The notes under the pieces are model-generated. The model was not told the DNA's origin and did not search any database. It saw nothing but the letters and a program-made list of their open reading frames with translations. The position numbers were made by a program, and so were the translations under genes. Below, piece after piece: positions 35,992-47,335 of a stretch of 64,000 bases of DNA; within the stretch, counting starts at the first letter, position 1; the number at the start of each line of letters is the position of its first letter. Origin of the DNA: Tubiluchus corallicola. Lineage: Eukaryota; Priapulida; Priapulimorpha; Priapulimorphida; Tubiluchidae. The DNA lies in contig JAQGDQ010000359.1 in assembly GCA_030141605.1 (NCBI GenBank), positions 175,242 to 239,241 on the forward strand, in the 5' to 3' direction.

Positions 35992-37112
35992 AACACGAAA
36001 CGGGCCTTCAAAGCGACGAGAAAGCTTCCTCTGCGAGATTTGAAGTCCACTACCGCTACTAAATCACCTTCATTAAAGGACCCTCGTGGCTGGCCTTGAG
36101 CTCTCGACCGATTCTGATAATCACGAATATTCTGCTTGGCTTTTTCACATGTGGCAACCAAGTTTTCAGTCAGCTTTACATTATAGCTTTTGAAGTCAGT
36201 TACTACAGACAATTCTTGACTCTCATTTGCAACTATTTCACTCTCTAGTGGCTGTCTGGCTACTTTCCCAAATACTAGCTCATATGGGCTACACCCAGCA
36301 GTTGAATGGACTGATGTGTTGTATGCAAAAACAATCATCGGCAAGAACATGTGCCAGTCATCTTTGGCATTGTTCACATAGTGTGTCAGGGCCTCACAAA
36401 TGGTAGAGTTTACTCTCTCGCACTGCCCATTTGTCTGAGGTCTATGGGGTGATGTGCGAAGCTTTTTAATTCCTAGTCTCTCACAAAGTTGCTTTACCAA
36501 CTGCGCTTCAAAGTTTGCACCTTGATCTGTAAGTAAAGTCTTTGGGATACCACATCGTCCAAAGAACTCAATTAAACACTCAACAATACTCTCTGTTGTC
36601 TGGCGGACTAGTGGAAATAGCTCTACATGTTTGCTGAACAAGTCGGTTACGACTAAAATATACTGTTGGCCTCGAGAATTCCGGTTGAGCTTCAAGACAT
36701 CAGCACTGATCTCCTCACACTTATCTCCAAAAACTTCAATGGTGCCTTGTGATTCTTTCACTGGCTGTGCATTACGTTTCACACAAATGCAACTAAAGCA
36801 TGACTTGATGTAGTTCCTGACATCTTCCTTCAAGTTATACCAATAATACAACTTGGTTAACTTATCAACTGTACGACGAATTCCAAAATGTCCAGAAAAT
36901 GGGCTGTCATGAGCTAATTTCAACACTTTCTCACGCATTGACAATGGTATCAGTTTTTGGCTAATTAGGTGGCCATCTGTCTGTCGTAAAATTTCTCCAT
37001 CTCTCACGGAAAGTTTAGATTTCTCCACTGGATGCAAATAAAATTTCAATTCAGTCGACTGCTGATCTTGGGAAGGCTCAGGTTGCTTTCCTGACAAAAT
37101 ATCACGAAGCAA
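35913..37112 (-). CDS. Gypsy element 1: integrase region
   Basis: This is the integrase of the element, which inserts the cDNA into host DNA. It has an HHCC zinc domain (HDSPFSGHFG then CFSCICVK), then the DDE core with Asp in SADVLKLN, Asp in LTDQGANF and Glu in GQCERVNS, then the YNTSVHSTAG and SPYELVFG blocks. It is in the same frame as the upstream RT region but separated from it by one TGA at 37173-37175, right after the RNase H end DALSRI. A single C-to-T change in a CGA codon would explain this. The last 40 or so residues of the frame are out of phase with the true C-terminus. Confidence 0.88.
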   Translation of the reverse strand: MLRDILSGKQPEPSQDQQSTELKFYLHPVEKSKLSVRDGEILRQTDGHLISQKLIPLSMREKVLKLAHDSPFSGHFGIRRTVDKLTKLYYWYNLKEDVRNYIKSCFSCICVKRNAQPVKESQGTIEVFGDKCEEISADVLKLNRNSRGQQYILVVTDLFSKHVELFPLVRQTTESIVECLIEFFGRCGIPKTLLTDQGANFEAQLVKQLCERLGIKKLRTSPHRPQTNGQCERVNSTICEALTHYVNNAKDDWHMFLPMIVFAYNTSVHSTAGCSPYELVFGKVARQPLESEIVANESQELSVVTDFKSYNVKLTENLVATCEKAKQNIRDYQNRSRAQGQPRGSFNEGDLVAVVDFKSRRGSFLVALKARFVLWKLVHLTTVCADRMQDIQCGFMVII

Positions 37113-37172
37113 ATAAAGATCTTTGTCACTGCCAGTGGCTTCGGCAAGAGATACATCATTAGTGTGGATACG

Positions 37173-39167
37173 TCAGATTCTACTCAATGCATCTACATGT
37201 GGTATCTGATCTCCAGATCTGTGTCTTACTTCAAAATCAAACTGGTCTAACCACAAAACCCACCTAGCTAAGCGACCACTGGGATCTTTAAGTTTTCGTA
37301 GCCAAAGCAAGGATCTATGATCGGTGACTAAGACGAATCTCTTCCCCACAAGATAATGCTGAAACTTTTTGACTCCATTAATCACTGCTAACAACTCTTG
37401 TTCAGTAGTCGTGTAATTTTTCTCTGCATCACTAAATTTCCCTGATGCACAGTACACTGGATGCTCTTGCTTACCATGGCCCTGAGATAGTACCGCACCC
37501 CATCCAGTCTTACTGGCATCTGTAGTCAATATAAATGGCTGACTGAGATCCGGATGACGAAGAACTTCGGTACTTGTTAGTTGTCTTTTCAATTGCTGGA
37601 ATGCTTGCTCACATTCTGGTGACCACAGGAATTGAACATCTTTCTTTGTCAAGTTCGACAGAGGACTAGCTATAGAGGCAAAACCAGGAACAAAATGTCG
37701 ATAGTAACTGCAAAAACCCAAAAACTGTCGTACTTCATGGGCATTCTTCGGCTGCTGCCAAGATTCTACTACTCTGGCTTTCTTATCTTGTGGCATTATT
37801 CCTTCATGACTTAGACGATGACCTAAAAATTCTATTTCAGTTTGTGCCAAAGCACACTTCTCTGGATTTAATTTTAGTTCTGAAATCTCTATACGACTAA
37901 GAACTTCACGAAGATCACTTATGTGCTGATCAAAGGTAGAACTAAATACTAAAATGTCATCAAGATATACTAACATGGTTTTCCACTGAAGACCATGGAA
38001 TATGTTCAGCATAAGTCGTTGAAATGTGGCTGGGGCCTCTGACAGACCAAACGGCAATACATTAAACTCGTAGGTACCATTTTCTGTAATAAACGCTGTT
38101 TTAGCACGAGAACTTGGATCCACTTCCACCTGCCAATAGGCTGCACTCTGATCAAGGCTCGTAAACCATTTCGCACCCTGCACACTAGCTAAAAGCTCAT
38201 CTATTCTTGGTAATGGAAATGTCGACCGCTCTGTCACTGCATTCAAACGACGATAATCTACACAAAATCTATACTTGCCATTTTCTTTTCTCACTAAAAT
38301 AATTGGGCTCGACCAAGGTGATTCACTATCTCGTATTATATGACGTTTCTTCATGTCACTAATCTGATCTGCTACGATGTCTCTCAGGTGAACCTGAGTT
38401 CGGTATGGTTTTTGCTTAATAGGTGGACCACTAGTCTCTATATGGTGCTGTACAATATCTACTCTACCGATTTCACCATCTACTGAAAACACTGTAGGAA
38501 ACTCTTCTAACAATTCAGTGATCTTTTGTTTCTGTGAATCATTGAGATGATCCAACCTTAATTTAGTCTCTAACTTGGATTTCTGATTATGAGCACTAGG
38601 TGATTCTGCTAGAATTGGGACATCTTGACTGCAAACACCAACTTCAATTTCACCTAGAATTTCACCAGCTCTGATCACTACTGGTTCTTCAGATAAGTTT
38701 ACTAGACGTACTGGCAGTGTTTCTGATTTAGCATCAACACAAGTTCTTGCAATGCAGACACCTTGAAACTGTTGTGCACTAGCTGGCTCGATGTACGTGA
38801 CTTGGGTACGCCGTGTTACAAAGTTTCCTATAGGCGGCAATGCCGGCAAAACCATTTCTGACTCAGATGGAATAACTGTAGTTTGCGAACAACGTACAAC
38901 TGCCTTACCACTGTATGTTGTAACGTTCTGACCAGCTAATGTGCATATTCCTCGTTTATAGTCGATGACGGCTTCTGCCCTAACTAAAAAATCCATACCA
39001 AGGATAATTTCATCACTGCATTCGGTAACTATACACTGTGTCACCACTTCAAGGTCGGCACTTACTGGCACTTTTAGTTCCATTAGGCCATAACTCAGCA
39101 AAGAAATTTCTCTGTTAGCCGTGAGAACTGTAATTGTACTCTTATCTTGTCTCCATGGCAAGTTCAA
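37173..39167 (-). CDS. Gypsy element 1: protease end, RT and RNase H
   Basis: About 664 residues. The first part is the C-terminal half of a retropepsin-like domain (flap and ILGMDFL). Then come the RT with FPLPRIDELL, LDQSAAYWQV, PFGLSEAPATF and the catalytic YLDD, then RNase H with TTDASKTGWG, TTTEQELLAV and DHRSLLWL, ending DALSRI. It is preceded immediately by a TAG in the same frame as Gag. All visible RT and RNase H catalytic residues are present. Confidence 0.9.
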   Translation of the reverse strand: MNLPWRQDKSTITVLTANREISLLSYGLMELKVPVSADLEVVTQCIVTECSDEIILGMDFLVRAEAVIDYKRGICTLAGQNVTTYSGKAVVRCSQTTVIPSESEMVLPALPPIGNFVTRRTQVTYIEPASAQQFQGVCIARTCVDAKSETLPVRLVNLSEEPVVIRAGEILGEIEVGVCSQDVPILAESPSAHNQKSKLETKLRLDHLNDSQKQKITELLEEFPTVFSVDGEIGRVDIVQHHIETSGPPIKQKPYRTQVHLRDIVADQISDMKKRHIIRDSESPWSSPIILVRKENGKYRFCVDYRRLNAVTERSTFPLPRIDELLASVQGAKWFTSLDQSAAYWQVEVDPSSRAKTAFITENGTYEFNVLPFGLSEAPATFQRLMLNIFHGLQWKTMLVYLDDILVFSSTFDQHISDLREVLSRIEISELKLNPEKCALAQTEIEFLGHRLSHEGIMPQDKKARVVESWQQPKNAHEVRQFLGFCSYYRHFVPGFASIASPLSNLTKKDVQFLWSPECEQAFQQLKRQLTSTEVLRHPDLSQPFILTTDASKTGWGAVLSQGHGKQEHPVYCASGKFSDAEKNYTTTEQELLAVINGVKKFQHYLVGKRFVLVTDHRSLLWLRKLKDPSGRLARWVLWLDQFDFEVRHRSGDQIPHVDALSRI

Positions 39168-40115
39168 CTAGTCAACAAGTAATTTGCTAATCAAGGACTT
39201 CTCAGCCCCGCTGTCTAAAACTGCAAAAATATTACGATTTTCTATTCTTAATGAGATGTATAAAGCCTTTTCTTTTTCTGTTTGACAAGATCTTCTATTC
39301 AAGGTGGCACCTACTGCTGTTGACTGTGCTGACTCACTACGTATCTTTGAGCAATTTGCTGCTATGTGTCCCACGCTACGACATGTTCTGCATTTGGTGT
39401 AGCAGACATCTGCTTTACGACCAGGGAGAGTACATCGAGTACACTTTTCTCTCAGTTGTTTACGTTCCACAACTACGGACTCTCGATGATCTCTAGCTAA
39501 TGACTTATTACGACACTCTGCTGCGCGATGCCCTTCTTTGTGGTATTTAAAACAAGTCATTCGACGAACATAGTTGCCTCTCCCACGCTCATTTATTGAT
39601 TGTCTCTGTTTGTCAACAACCTCACGACTAATTTGCATTTTATGTAATTTGGCAATAGCTCCCTCCAGTGTAGTGATATGTGCATCATAAAATCTAGTAC
39701 GCCACTCTGGTTTTAAGCCTTCAATAAATTTTTGCACGCAAAATCTCTCTATAACATTTCTGTCGGTTATCTCAGGATTTGCTGACTTAAACAAGCGAGT
39801 TAATTCATTGGCATAGGCATGCGCACTTTCATCCTTTTTCAAATTTCTCTGATTGAATTCAGTCAGATATAAACGCTGGGATTCCTCTGGGGTATAAACT
39901 CGCTTAAGTGCATCAACTAACTCTGTATACGTATTTGGCACTTCACCATCTTGGCGAGTTAACCCGTCCATAACATTATCAGCCTGCCCAACCAACAATG
40001 CTGGCAGTACTTGGAATTTCTTTTCATCATTCCAATCATTGGCTACTGTAACTCGCTGAAAACGATTTATAAATCTTGAAAAATCGCTTGTGCCATCAAA
40101 TTCTGGTGGCTGCAC
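39168..40115 (-). CDS. Gypsy element 1: Gag and start of protease
   Basis: The product is 315 residues. A capsid-like helical region (FINRFQRVTVAND, ARLxxx-type helices, RFCVQKFIEGL) is followed by two zinc knuckles (CFKYHKEGHRAAEC and a second CxxC...H...C cluster). The frame then enters the aspartic protease active site LDSGAEKSLIS and stops at TAG (39168-39170), inside the protease. The following codons continue the protease in frame. The start at 40115 is the first ATG of the frame. Confidence 0.85.
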   Translation of the reverse strand: MQPPEFDGTSDFSRFINRFQRVTVANDWNDEKKFQVLPALLVGQADNVMDGLTRQDGEVPNTYTELVDALKRVYTPEESQRLYLTEFNQRNLKKDESAHAYANELTRLFKSANPEITDRNVIERFCVQKFIEGLKPEWRTRFYDAHITTLEGAIAKLHKMQISREVVDKQRQSINERGRGNYVRRMTCFKYHKEGHRAAECRNKSLARDHRESVVVERKQLREKCTRCTLPGRKADVCYTKCRTCRSVGHIAANCSKIRSESAQSTAVGATLNRRSCQTEKEKALYISLRIENRNIFAVLDSGAEKSLISKLLVD

Positions 40116-40221
40116 AACATTTGACGCCTGTGCTATGCTGCTAGATTGCTACTGACTTACTCGTATTACTATTACTGACGAAGTTTCAAAACTGATAGAC
40201 GTAGCTTATCCCACCGCTGTA

Positions 40222-40468
40222 TGTTACAGTTTGTAGAGCTGACAAACTTCTAACTTTGTTTAAAAACACATTTATTAAAACTGCTTTTATAAGAACAAGA
40301 GCTTTTAACAAAATAAAGCAACCAATTTCCTCGCCATGGCGTTCTGCTAATCTGTACCCTGTCCTTCTTTTTCTCTCCTCTGCTCCCGTCTTCCTAATTT
40401 GCCCAACTAGTTCACTAATCAAGCCATATTGCATCTATGACTCAAGTACAGCTTAGTCAAGCGCAACA
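40222..40468 (-). repeat. 5' LTR of Gypsy element 1
   Basis: 247 bp; the partner of the LTR at 34869-35114. The primer-binding side is at 40221 and below. Confidence 0.92.
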
Positions 40469-40542
40469 TTATTAGTATCATCATCATCATCATCATTATT
40501 ACCGTATTTTCCCGTGTATAAGAGACCCTTTTTTGCACACTT

Positions 40543-41112
40543 TAACCTCAGCACACCCTCACATATTCCACTAACTACCATACCAGACAATTCCAAACCA
40601 GTTGATAAGTCCATTGACCCTCCTTCGACTGCATCAGCTCCACCCAACCCAGTTATACCACTACGTCGTTCAACTCGGCAGAGGACAACTCCTCAGTGGC
40701 ACAAAGACTTTGATATGTCTGGTAATTTGGTCAGTTATCAGTCTTCGACGTATGCTACCTCCGTCCAAGACTTAGGGGGGGGGGATAGAGGATCTTGAAG
40801 ATTTCAGCATATGAAGAGCACCCGTATTGCTGTTTGCCAGGAGGCAATTCTTAACACATTTAACGATAAGAACTCCATGCAGTGTCGAGCAGATGTTTAA
40901 CATTTAGAACGGTATATTATTTGCAGTTATACTTTTGTGATTAAAGGAACAATGCTTAAATTAGTATAATTCGAAACATTTATATTTGTACTTATGCGGT
41001 ATGGCAGTATTATATGTAATTATTTTGTTGTTGTTATTTCAGCCTGATCATTGCTGCAATATCATAAATAAACCACTTTGATTGATTCAGCAAAAACTTC
41101 CATAGTTATTTA
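40543..41112 (+). repeat. Pol tail plus LTR: left copy of a 570-bp direct repeat
   Basis: This segment matches 45806-46373 except for three substitutions and the length of a poly-G run (10 against 8). The first about 245 bases are the end of the pol frame ([17 protein letters not shown]... to QDLGGG) and the G-rich polypurine tract. Only the part after the G-run (about 40791-41112) behaves as an LTR, with an AATAAA near its end. The left copy therefore contains the 3' end of another element copy joined to the LTR that serves as the 5' LTR here. I see no canonical TGG primer site directly after it. Confidence 0.85.
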
Positions 41113-41127
41113 TGATCAGGCGGAAGA

Positions 41128-43026
41128 ATGCCAATTGTTCAATGCCCAATTACTGGCTGCAATTATGCAACAGAGGACTTGTCGGAGGCTATCGTTCTCG
41201 AACTCCTGCAAATACATCGTGGTAGTCACACCACGAACACAGAGGCGGCACCACCCGCACATTCTGCTCCAACTGCGAAAATTGAAAAAGTGAAAAGGCC
41301 TACTGTATCTGCCGCCGGTACCAGCGAAGAATGGGCATATTTTACCACACGTTGGCAAGAATACGTAGATGCCACTGGTATCACTGGTAAAGACAGAGTA
41401 ATTCAATTATTAGAATGTTGTGATGAAACGTTACGTAAAGATCTCACTCGTTCTGCTGGTGGCAGTCTCAGTGGCAAAGCAGAAGATGTAGTTCTTAATG
41501 CTATCAAAAAGCTCGCTGTTCGCGTTGAGAACACCATGGTGGCTCGTGTAGCATTGCATGATATGCGACAAGACCGTGAAGAACCTATCCGTGCATTCTG
41601 CGCCCGTCTACGAGGACAAGCCGGCATCTGCAATTATGAAGTGAAATGTCCCGAGTGCGACACCAGTGTCAGCTATACCAACGAAATAATTCGTGACTGT
41701 ATCACACGCGGCATCGCAGATCCAGAAATCCAACTGGACATTCTCGGCGACAAAAATCAAGTCATGGAAATCGAAGAATTATTAATGCTAATTGAAAGCA
41801 GAGAATCTGGAAAAAGATCTGCTTCAAAACTCTTCGATACCCACAATGCTGAAGCAGTGCGTAGCTCATACAGACGAACAACAAGCAATCTAGCCAAAGA
41901 TAAAACATCTGAACCATGCAGCCACTGTGGAAGGCACGGTCATGGAAGTGGTTCTGATTTTCAATTACGACAGGACAAATGTCCAGCTTTCGGCAAAACC
42001 TGTACATATTGCAGTCGCAGAAACCATTTCGCTCCGGTATGTAGATCTAGAAATAAGCCAAAACATGCTGTTCCAGACCGTGACAGAGGTCGTGAACAAT
42101 CCACCTCACTGGGTGAACAGGGAGCTGTGTTCGATACATTGTGTTCATTTACACCACACGTACATGAAAAAAATAGCCGTCGTACAGTTCCCCTTAGTCA
42201 TCACCTATATGACCAGATGTGTAATAGTTGGCTACGCCAACCATCGAAGCCTCAACCATTTGTTACACTGCGCATGTCAATAAACCCAAGTGACTACACA
42301 GCCCTTGGTTTTCGCTGTGGCAGACAACCAAATTCTTGTATAATTTCAGCAATAGCAGACACCGGATGCCAGAGTTGCTTGTGCAGCCTTAAAATCCTCA
42401 CTCGCATAGGCATATCAGAGCAACATCTCATACCTGTCACCATGCGCATGCAAGCTGCAAATGATCGTGGAATTAACATCCTTGGCGCTGCTATCCTAAG
42501 ATTCACTGGTACATCTACGGCTGGCAAACAACTGGAAACCAGGCAGATCGTATATGTCACCGATACTTCAAACAAATTATACATTAGCCGTGAAGCTTGT
42601 ATTGCACTCGGAATGATCACAGAAAGCTTTCCAAAGATTGGTGAGGTGTGCAACACGCTAGAGATATCATCATCAAACAGCACTTCATCTGAGACACATG
42701 ACATATCCAAACCCCAACAAAACAGTAGTGGTTTGACATCTGAGTGCCACTGTCCACGACGACAGCTGCCACCTACACCACCCTCCCAACTGCCATTTTC
42801 ACCAACGCAAGAAAATTTGCCAAAACTGAGACAGTACCTCCTTGACACTTACAAGGCAAGCACATTCAACATATGTGAGCACCAACCTCTCCCACTTATG
42901 GAAGGGCCCCCTTTGAAACTCATGGTGAATTCTGATGCCACCCCGTGGCACATCACAACCCCATCCCAGTCGCCTTGCATTGGCAGAAACAAGTCAAAGC
43001 AGATATCGATCGCGACGTCCACCTAG
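41128..43026 (+). CDS. Gypsy element 2: Gag-protease
   Basis: The product is 632 residues starting [11 protein letters not shown], 15 bases after the LTR end. An N-terminal C2H2-like finger (CPITGC...H...H, residues 6-34) is followed by a helical capsid region ([24 protein letters not shown], about 75-240) and a pair of zinc knuckles ([10 protein letters not shown] and [14 protein letters not shown], about 263-308). An aspartic protease follows with the active site IADTGCQSC near residue 410. The last reading-frame residues after NSDATP are out of frame with respect to the true continuation into RT. Confidence 0.88.
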   Translation: MPIVQCPITGCNYATEDLSEAIVLELLQIHRGSHTTNTEAAPPAHSAPTAKIEKVKRPTVSAAGTSEEWAYFTTRWQEYVDATGITGKDRVIQLLECCDETLRKDLTRSAGGSLSGKAEDVVLNAIKKLAVRVENTMVARVALHDMRQDREEPIRAFCARLRGQAGICNYEVKCPECDTSVSYTNEIIRDCITRGIADPEIQLDILGDKNQVMEIEELLMLIESRESGKRSASKLFDTHNAEAVRSSYRRTTSNLAKDKTSEPCSHCGRHGHGSGSDFQLRQDKCPAFGKTCTYCSRRNHFAPVCRSRNKPKHAVPDRDRGREQSTSLGEQGAVFDTLCSFTPHVHEKNSRRTVPLSHHLYDQMCNSWLRQPSKPQPFVTLRMSINPSDYTALGFRCGRQPNSCIISAIADTGCQSCLCSLKILTRIGISEQHLIPVTMRMQAANDRGINILGAAILRFTGTSTAGKQLETRQIVYVTDTSNKLYISREACIALGMITESFPKIGEVCNTLEISSSNSTSSETHDISKPQQNSSGLTSECHCPRRQLPPTPPSQLPFSPTQENLPKLRQYLLDTYKASTFNICEHQPLPLMEGPPLKLMVNSDATPWHITTPSQSPCIGRNKSKQISIATST

Positions 43027-46000
43027 GAGTCTTGGAACCTGTCCCCATTGGCGAACCTGTCACTTGGTGCCATCGAATGATTGTATGCCCCAAGAAAAAC
43101 GGCCAACCCCGCAGAACTGTTGACTTTCAAGCCCTAAATGTTCATGCCACAAGAGAAACCCACCACACCCAGTCACCATTTCTGCAGGCAAGATCTGTAC
43201 CCCCAAACATGAAGAAAACGGTACTTGATGCCTGGAATGGCTACCACAGTGTCCCAATCCGTACAGAGGACCGCCATCTTACTACGTTTATCACTCCGTG
43301 GGGCCGATATCGCTACAAAACAGCCCCACAGGGCTACATTGCTTCGGGTGATGGTTACTCAAGACGCTATGACGAGATTGTGTCACACGTACCCCGTCAC
43401 ACAAAATGTATTGATGACACACTCCTCTGGTCACCTACAATCAAAGAAAGCTTTTTCCAGGCAATAGAATGGCTTGACATATGTGGCCGTCATGGCATCA
43501 CTCTTAATCCTGACAAGTTCATCTTTGCTGAAGACACAGTTGAATTTGCAGGATTTGAAATTACACCCAATAGTGTCCGCCCTTGTCGGCGATATCTCCA
43601 AGCTATACTAAAATTTCCCACTCCAAAAAACATCACTGATGTTCGATCTTGGTTCGGCGTAATAAACCAAGTTAGTTATGCTTTCAGTATGGCTGACCGA
43701 ATGCTTCCATTCCGTGCACTCCTGAAACCCGGGACCCCATTCACATGGAATGCACAACTAGATGAGATATTTAATGAGTCCAAGGCACTCATTGTTCAGG
43801 AAATAGAAGACGGTGTTCGAATTTTCGATAAAACACGGCCGACATGCTTGGCCACTGATTGGTCAAAGTCAGGCATTGGCTTCTGGCTGCTCCAAAAACA
43901 CTGCAAATGCCCCAAATCAACTCCTTTTTGTTGCCGTACTGGGTGGAAAATCACTCTTGTGGGAAGCCGATTCACCACACCAGCAGAATCACGATATGCC
44001 CCAATTGAAGGTGAAGCCCTAGCAGTGGCAGATGCCCTTCAAAAAGCTAGGTACTTTGTCCTGGGTTGTACAAACCTGACTATTGCAGTGGACCACAAAC
44101 CATTGCTCAAGATCTTCAGCAACAGATCCCTTGATGACATGCCCAACCCTCGCCTTAGGAATCTGAAGGAAAAGACGCTCCGTTTCAAATTCCAGGTCAT
44201 ACATGTCCCTGGAGCAAAACATCGAGCTGCAGATGGCATCTCTCGACACCCGTCTTGCCCTGGCCATGCTGGTGATATGCCTTTGCCTGACGACATTGCC
44301 ACAATTCGACAGGACACTAATATTACCTTGCCAAACCTACCTACTTTCTTTTTGGAAGGTATTCGTTGTCAGGAAACGCCTTCAGATTCCTTTGAGACAT
44401 CCTTAATATGTTCAGCTGCCACAAAGCTTGCAAACTTCAAATCAGTGACATGGGATATGGTCCGAGTTGCTACAACAAGTGACACCACCATGAACTTATT
44501 AAGAGACATCATAGAAACTAACGTGCCAGAAGCACGTCAGGAGTTCCCAGCTCCAATACGTGAGTATTACCAGTTCAGGGAACACCTCCACACCATCGAT
44601 GGTGTTATTCTCTATAAAGAACGCATCGTTATTCCCCCATGCCTACGTGACACTGTGCTTTCATCACTCCATGCAGCACACCAAGGGGTCTCATCCATGA
44701 TTTCTCGTGCAGAATCATCAGTATTCTGGCCAGGCATAACGACAGCCATATCGGCACTTCGAAGTCGTTGCCAAGAATGCAACCGTATTGCACCCTCACA
44801 ACCGGCAGCACCGCCCGTTCCCCCAGTTTTGCCGGTATACCCATTTCAGTGCATCTGCGCTGACTTCTTTCATTACAAGGGCGTCTACTACCTCGTTGTT
44901 GTTGACCGTTATTCCAACTGGCCCATTGTCGAACGTTCTCCAATTGGGGCCACTGGTCTCATTGCCTGCCTCCGCCGAGTTTTTGTCACTTACGGCATTG
45001 CTGAGGAACTGGCCTCAGATGGTGGCCCAGAATTTATTTCATTCCAAACACGCCAGTTTTTTTCAGACTGGGGTGTCCATCATCGTTTCTCTTCGGTTGC
45101 CTTTCCTCACAGCAATTGTAGAGCCGAATTAGGCGTTAAGACCGTTAAGCGCATGATTATGAATAATACTGGCCCCCAGGGAGACCTTAATACAGACTTG
45201 TTTCAACGAGCAATCCTGCAGTACAGAAACTGCCCAGACAGAGATACCAAACTCTCACCTGCCCAGTGTCTGTTTGGCCGCCCTATACGAGACTTCATCC
45301 CTATAATACCCGGTCGCTACCAACCTCATAACACTTGGCAGGAATCACTACTAGCCCGAGAAGAAGCCTTGCGTAACAGACACATGAAAGCATCGGAACG
45401 GTGGACTGAACACACAAAACGCTTACCCCCACTAGTTGTTGGTGACAAGGTACATTTACAAAATCAGACTGGGAAACATCCTACCAAATGGGACAAGTCT
45501 GGTATAGTCATTGAAGTCCGTCAATATGACCAATATGTCATCAAGGTGGATGGCTCGGGCAGAGTAACACTTCGGAATAGACGTTTTCTTCGGAAATATG
45601 AACCAATTCATCCACCACGCCCCAGTATCTCTATTGATACTGACCTTGCTTACAATGACAGATGCTTACCAGTTGAGAAACCTGCAACATCAACCACTTT
45701 GCCACCTAAAACAAACCAACGCCCTAATAATTCAACCTTAGTGTCACCCAAACACATGGATTTCAAACAAACAGACAAACCTGTTGGACCAGAGGACCCT
45801 CTCCCTAACCTCAGCACACCCTCACATATTCCACTAACTACCATACCAGACAATTCCAAACCAGTTGATAAGTCCATTGACCCTCCTTCGACTGCATCAG
45901 CTCCACCCAACCCAGTTATACCACTACGTCGTTCAACTCGGCAGAGGACAACTCCTCAGTGGCACAAAGACTTTGATATGTCTGGTAATTTGGTCAGTTA

Positions 46001-46049
46001 TCAGTCTTCGACGTATGCTACCTCCGTCCAAGACTTAGGGGGGGGATAG
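42945..46049 (+). CDS. Gypsy element 2: RT, RNase H and integrase
   Basis: About 1034 residues in the frame one base back from Gag; the given start is simply where the frame opens (a GTG), overlapping Gag by 82 bp. The RT shows [46 protein letters not shown] and the catalytic CIDD (instead of YxDD) near residue 155. RNase H begins [10 protein letters not shown] near 300 and ends [10 protein letters not shown]. Integrase has a zinc domain near 575-610, then Asp (CADFF), Asp (SDGGPEF) and Glu (RAELGVKT), all DDE residues kept. The frame runs through the poly-G polypurine tract and stops at its edge. Confidence 0.9.
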   Translation: MAHHNPIPVALHWQKQVKADIDRDVHLGVLEPVPIGEPVTWCHRMIVCPKKNGQPRRTVDFQALNVHATRETHHTQSPFLQARSVPPNMKKTVLDAWNGYHSVPIRTEDRHLTTFITPWGRYRYKTAPQGYIASGDGYSRRYDEIVSHVPRHTKCIDDTLLWSPTIKESFFQAIEWLDICGRHGITLNPDKFIFAEDTVEFAGFEITPNSVRPCRRYLQAILKFPTPKNITDVRSWFGVINQVSYAFSMADRMLPFRALLKPGTPFTWNAQLDEIFNESKALIVQEIEDGVRIFDKTRPTCLATDWSKSGIGFWLLQKHCKCPKSTPFCCRTGWKITLVGSRFTTPAESRYAPIEGEALAVADALQKARYFVLGCTNLTIAVDHKPLLKIFSNRSLDDMPNPRLRNLKEKTLRFKFQVIHVPGAKHRAADGISRHPSCPGHAGDMPLPDDIATIRQDTNITLPNLPTFFLEGIRCQETPSDSFETSLICSAATKLANFKSVTWDMVRVATTSDTTMNLLRDIIETNVPEARQEFPAPIREYYQFREHLHTIDGVILYKERIVIPPCLRDTVLSSLHAAHQGVSSMISRAESSVFWPGITTAISALRSRCQECNRIAPSQPAAPPVPPVLPVYPFQCICADFFHYKGVYYLVVVDRYSNWPIVERSPIGATGLIACLRRVFVTYGIAEELASDGGPEFISFQTRQFFSDWGVHHRFSSVAFPHSNCRAELGVKTVKRMIMNNTGPQGDLNTDLFQRAILQYRNCPDRDTKLSPAQCLFGRPIRDFIPIIPGRYQPHNTWQESLLAREEALRNRHMKASERWTEHTKRLPPLVVGDKVHLQNQTGKHPTKWDKSGIVIEVRQYDQYVIKVDGSGRVTLRNRRFLRKYEPIHPPRPSISIDTDLAYNDRCLPVEKPATSTTLPPKTNQRPNNSTLVSPKHMDFKQTDKPVGPEDPLPNLSTPSHIPLTTIPDNSKPVDKSIDPPSTASAPPNPVIPLRRSTRQRTTPQWHKDFDMSGNLVSYQSSTYATSVQDLGGG

Positions 46050-46373
46050 AGGATCTTGAAGATTTCAGCATATGAAGAGCACCCGTATTGCTGTTTGCCA
46101 GGAGGCAATTCTTAACACATTTAACGATAAGAACTCCATGCAGTGTCGAGCAGATGTTTAACATTTAGAACGGTATATTATTTGCAGTTATACTTTTGCG
46201 ATTAAAGGAACAATTCTTAAATTAGCATAATTCGAAACATTTATATTTGTACTTATGCGGTATGGCAGTATTATATGTAATTATTTTGTTGTTGTTATTT
46301 CAGCCTGATCATTGCTGCAATATCATAAATAAACCACTTTGATTGATTCAGCAAAAACTTCCATAGTTATTTA
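45806..46373 (+). repeat. Pol tail plus 3' LTR: right copy of the 570-bp repeat
   Basis: The partner of 40543-41112. The pol stop is at 46047-46049, directly after the G-run; the LTR proper follows. Confidence 0.85.
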
Positions 46374-46475
46374 GAGGGTATGCATTCAATGTCACAGTCT
46401 GCGACAATGTTTGAAACCAGGTTGTGCTCCTATCAACGTTTAATTATGCAGTCCACTTTTAAATAGAGTTCTAAG

Positions 46476-46873
46476 TAGGGATGAGCATTCTCAAGCAGAA
46501 AACTAACTCGAATCGAATCGAATTTGTGACTTTCGAATTCGAAACGAACCGAATTTCAGTATTTCGAATCCGAATCGAATACGAATTGAGTTTGAAAGAT
46601 GTTCGAACAAGTTTTCGAACCACTAGTAAAAAGTGGTCTTACAAAGATTACTTGATTTTGTTCTGCAGTAAAACCGCTATTAGTTTACTAAAAATTTTGC
46701 ACAGAAATCACAGCTAAATTGAACTAATTGCGTGACGTTTCAAATGTTTTAATGATAAAGAACATAAGTGGCTGAAGTGCTGAATTACTCGAATCTATAA
46801 TTTTAGCTTCGAATCGAATTCGATCTAAAAAACTCGTTCGAACAAATTCGAACGTTCGATGCTCACCCCTAGT
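46476..46873. mobile_element. hAT-like MITE, fuller copy
   Basis: The termini TAGGGATGAGCAT and, inverted, ATGCTCACCCCTA face each other. The interior is rich in palindromic TTCGAATTCGAA blocks. The flanks GTTCTAAG and GTTCAACT agree at five of eight positions, a possible decayed 8-bp duplication. It is related to the truncated copy at 25431-25800. Confidence 0.75.
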
Positions 46874-47335
46874 TCAACTTCAAACTTATACGAAAACCCA
46901 TTTTACAGTTTCATATAGAAAAATTTAGACATGCGTTGGCAAAATAAAAGATTTCTGTTTTGTAGTTACCTGCAGACAGTTTGGCGCTTTGCGGCAGCTG
47001 CGTGTGTTTCGTGGACAAGTGTCCAATTCAGAAGTTCTCAGACTCGTAGCAGAAATATTAGTAGATGAATATAGCAAATATTTAATGATTTCCCGGTAGT
47101 ATAGTCTGCAAGTGCTTTGTTGGCTACACGCAACCCCTTCGGCAGTTTCAGAACTGTGTATAAACGACAAACCAATCCATTTACTTGATAATATTATGTA
47201 GGTTTTTAGTATGACTCTGCCTGATTTCAGTCTAGTCATTGCTAAAAAATTGCTTGCTTTCTTTATATTGAAGGCACACATAAGACCGTTAACACTTTCA
47301 TAGTCTGTTAACACACCGCCAACAAATGTAGGTAA

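Larger units (their letters stand above)
34869..40468 (-). mobile_element. Ty3/Gypsy LTR retrotransposon (element 1), disabled
   Basis: A 5.6-kb element on the minus strand has two direct LTRs, Gag, protease, RT, RNase H and integrase in the standard Gypsy order. The LTRs begin TGTTACAG and end CAACA on the plus strand. They are flanked by TTAT on each side, but in an ATT-rich context, so this duplication is weak evidence. The primer site next to the 5' LTR reads CAGCGGTGGGATAA, which is part of a tRNA-Leu complement with about four bases missing. Two in-frame stops and one frameshift make this copy non-autonomous. Confidence 0.93.
40543..46373 (+). mobile_element. Ty3/Gypsy element 2 with C2H2-finger Gag, very young
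   Basis: A plus-strand element comprises LTR (about 40791-41112), a Gag-protease frame, an RT-RNase H-integrase frame and LTR (about 46048-46373). Its Gag begins with a C2H2-type finger, a layout I know from a Gypsy lineage common in aquatic invertebrates. The two LTR copies are nearly identical. One base missing in a C-run separates Gag-protease from RT. No target duplication can be read because the left LTR is preceded by a second copy's pol tail. Confidence 0.9.

Noticed and set aside
40453-40798. Small protein beginning MYKRPFFAHF
   Set aside because: It is the pol tail of a Gypsy element 2 copy fused by chance to upstream sequence.
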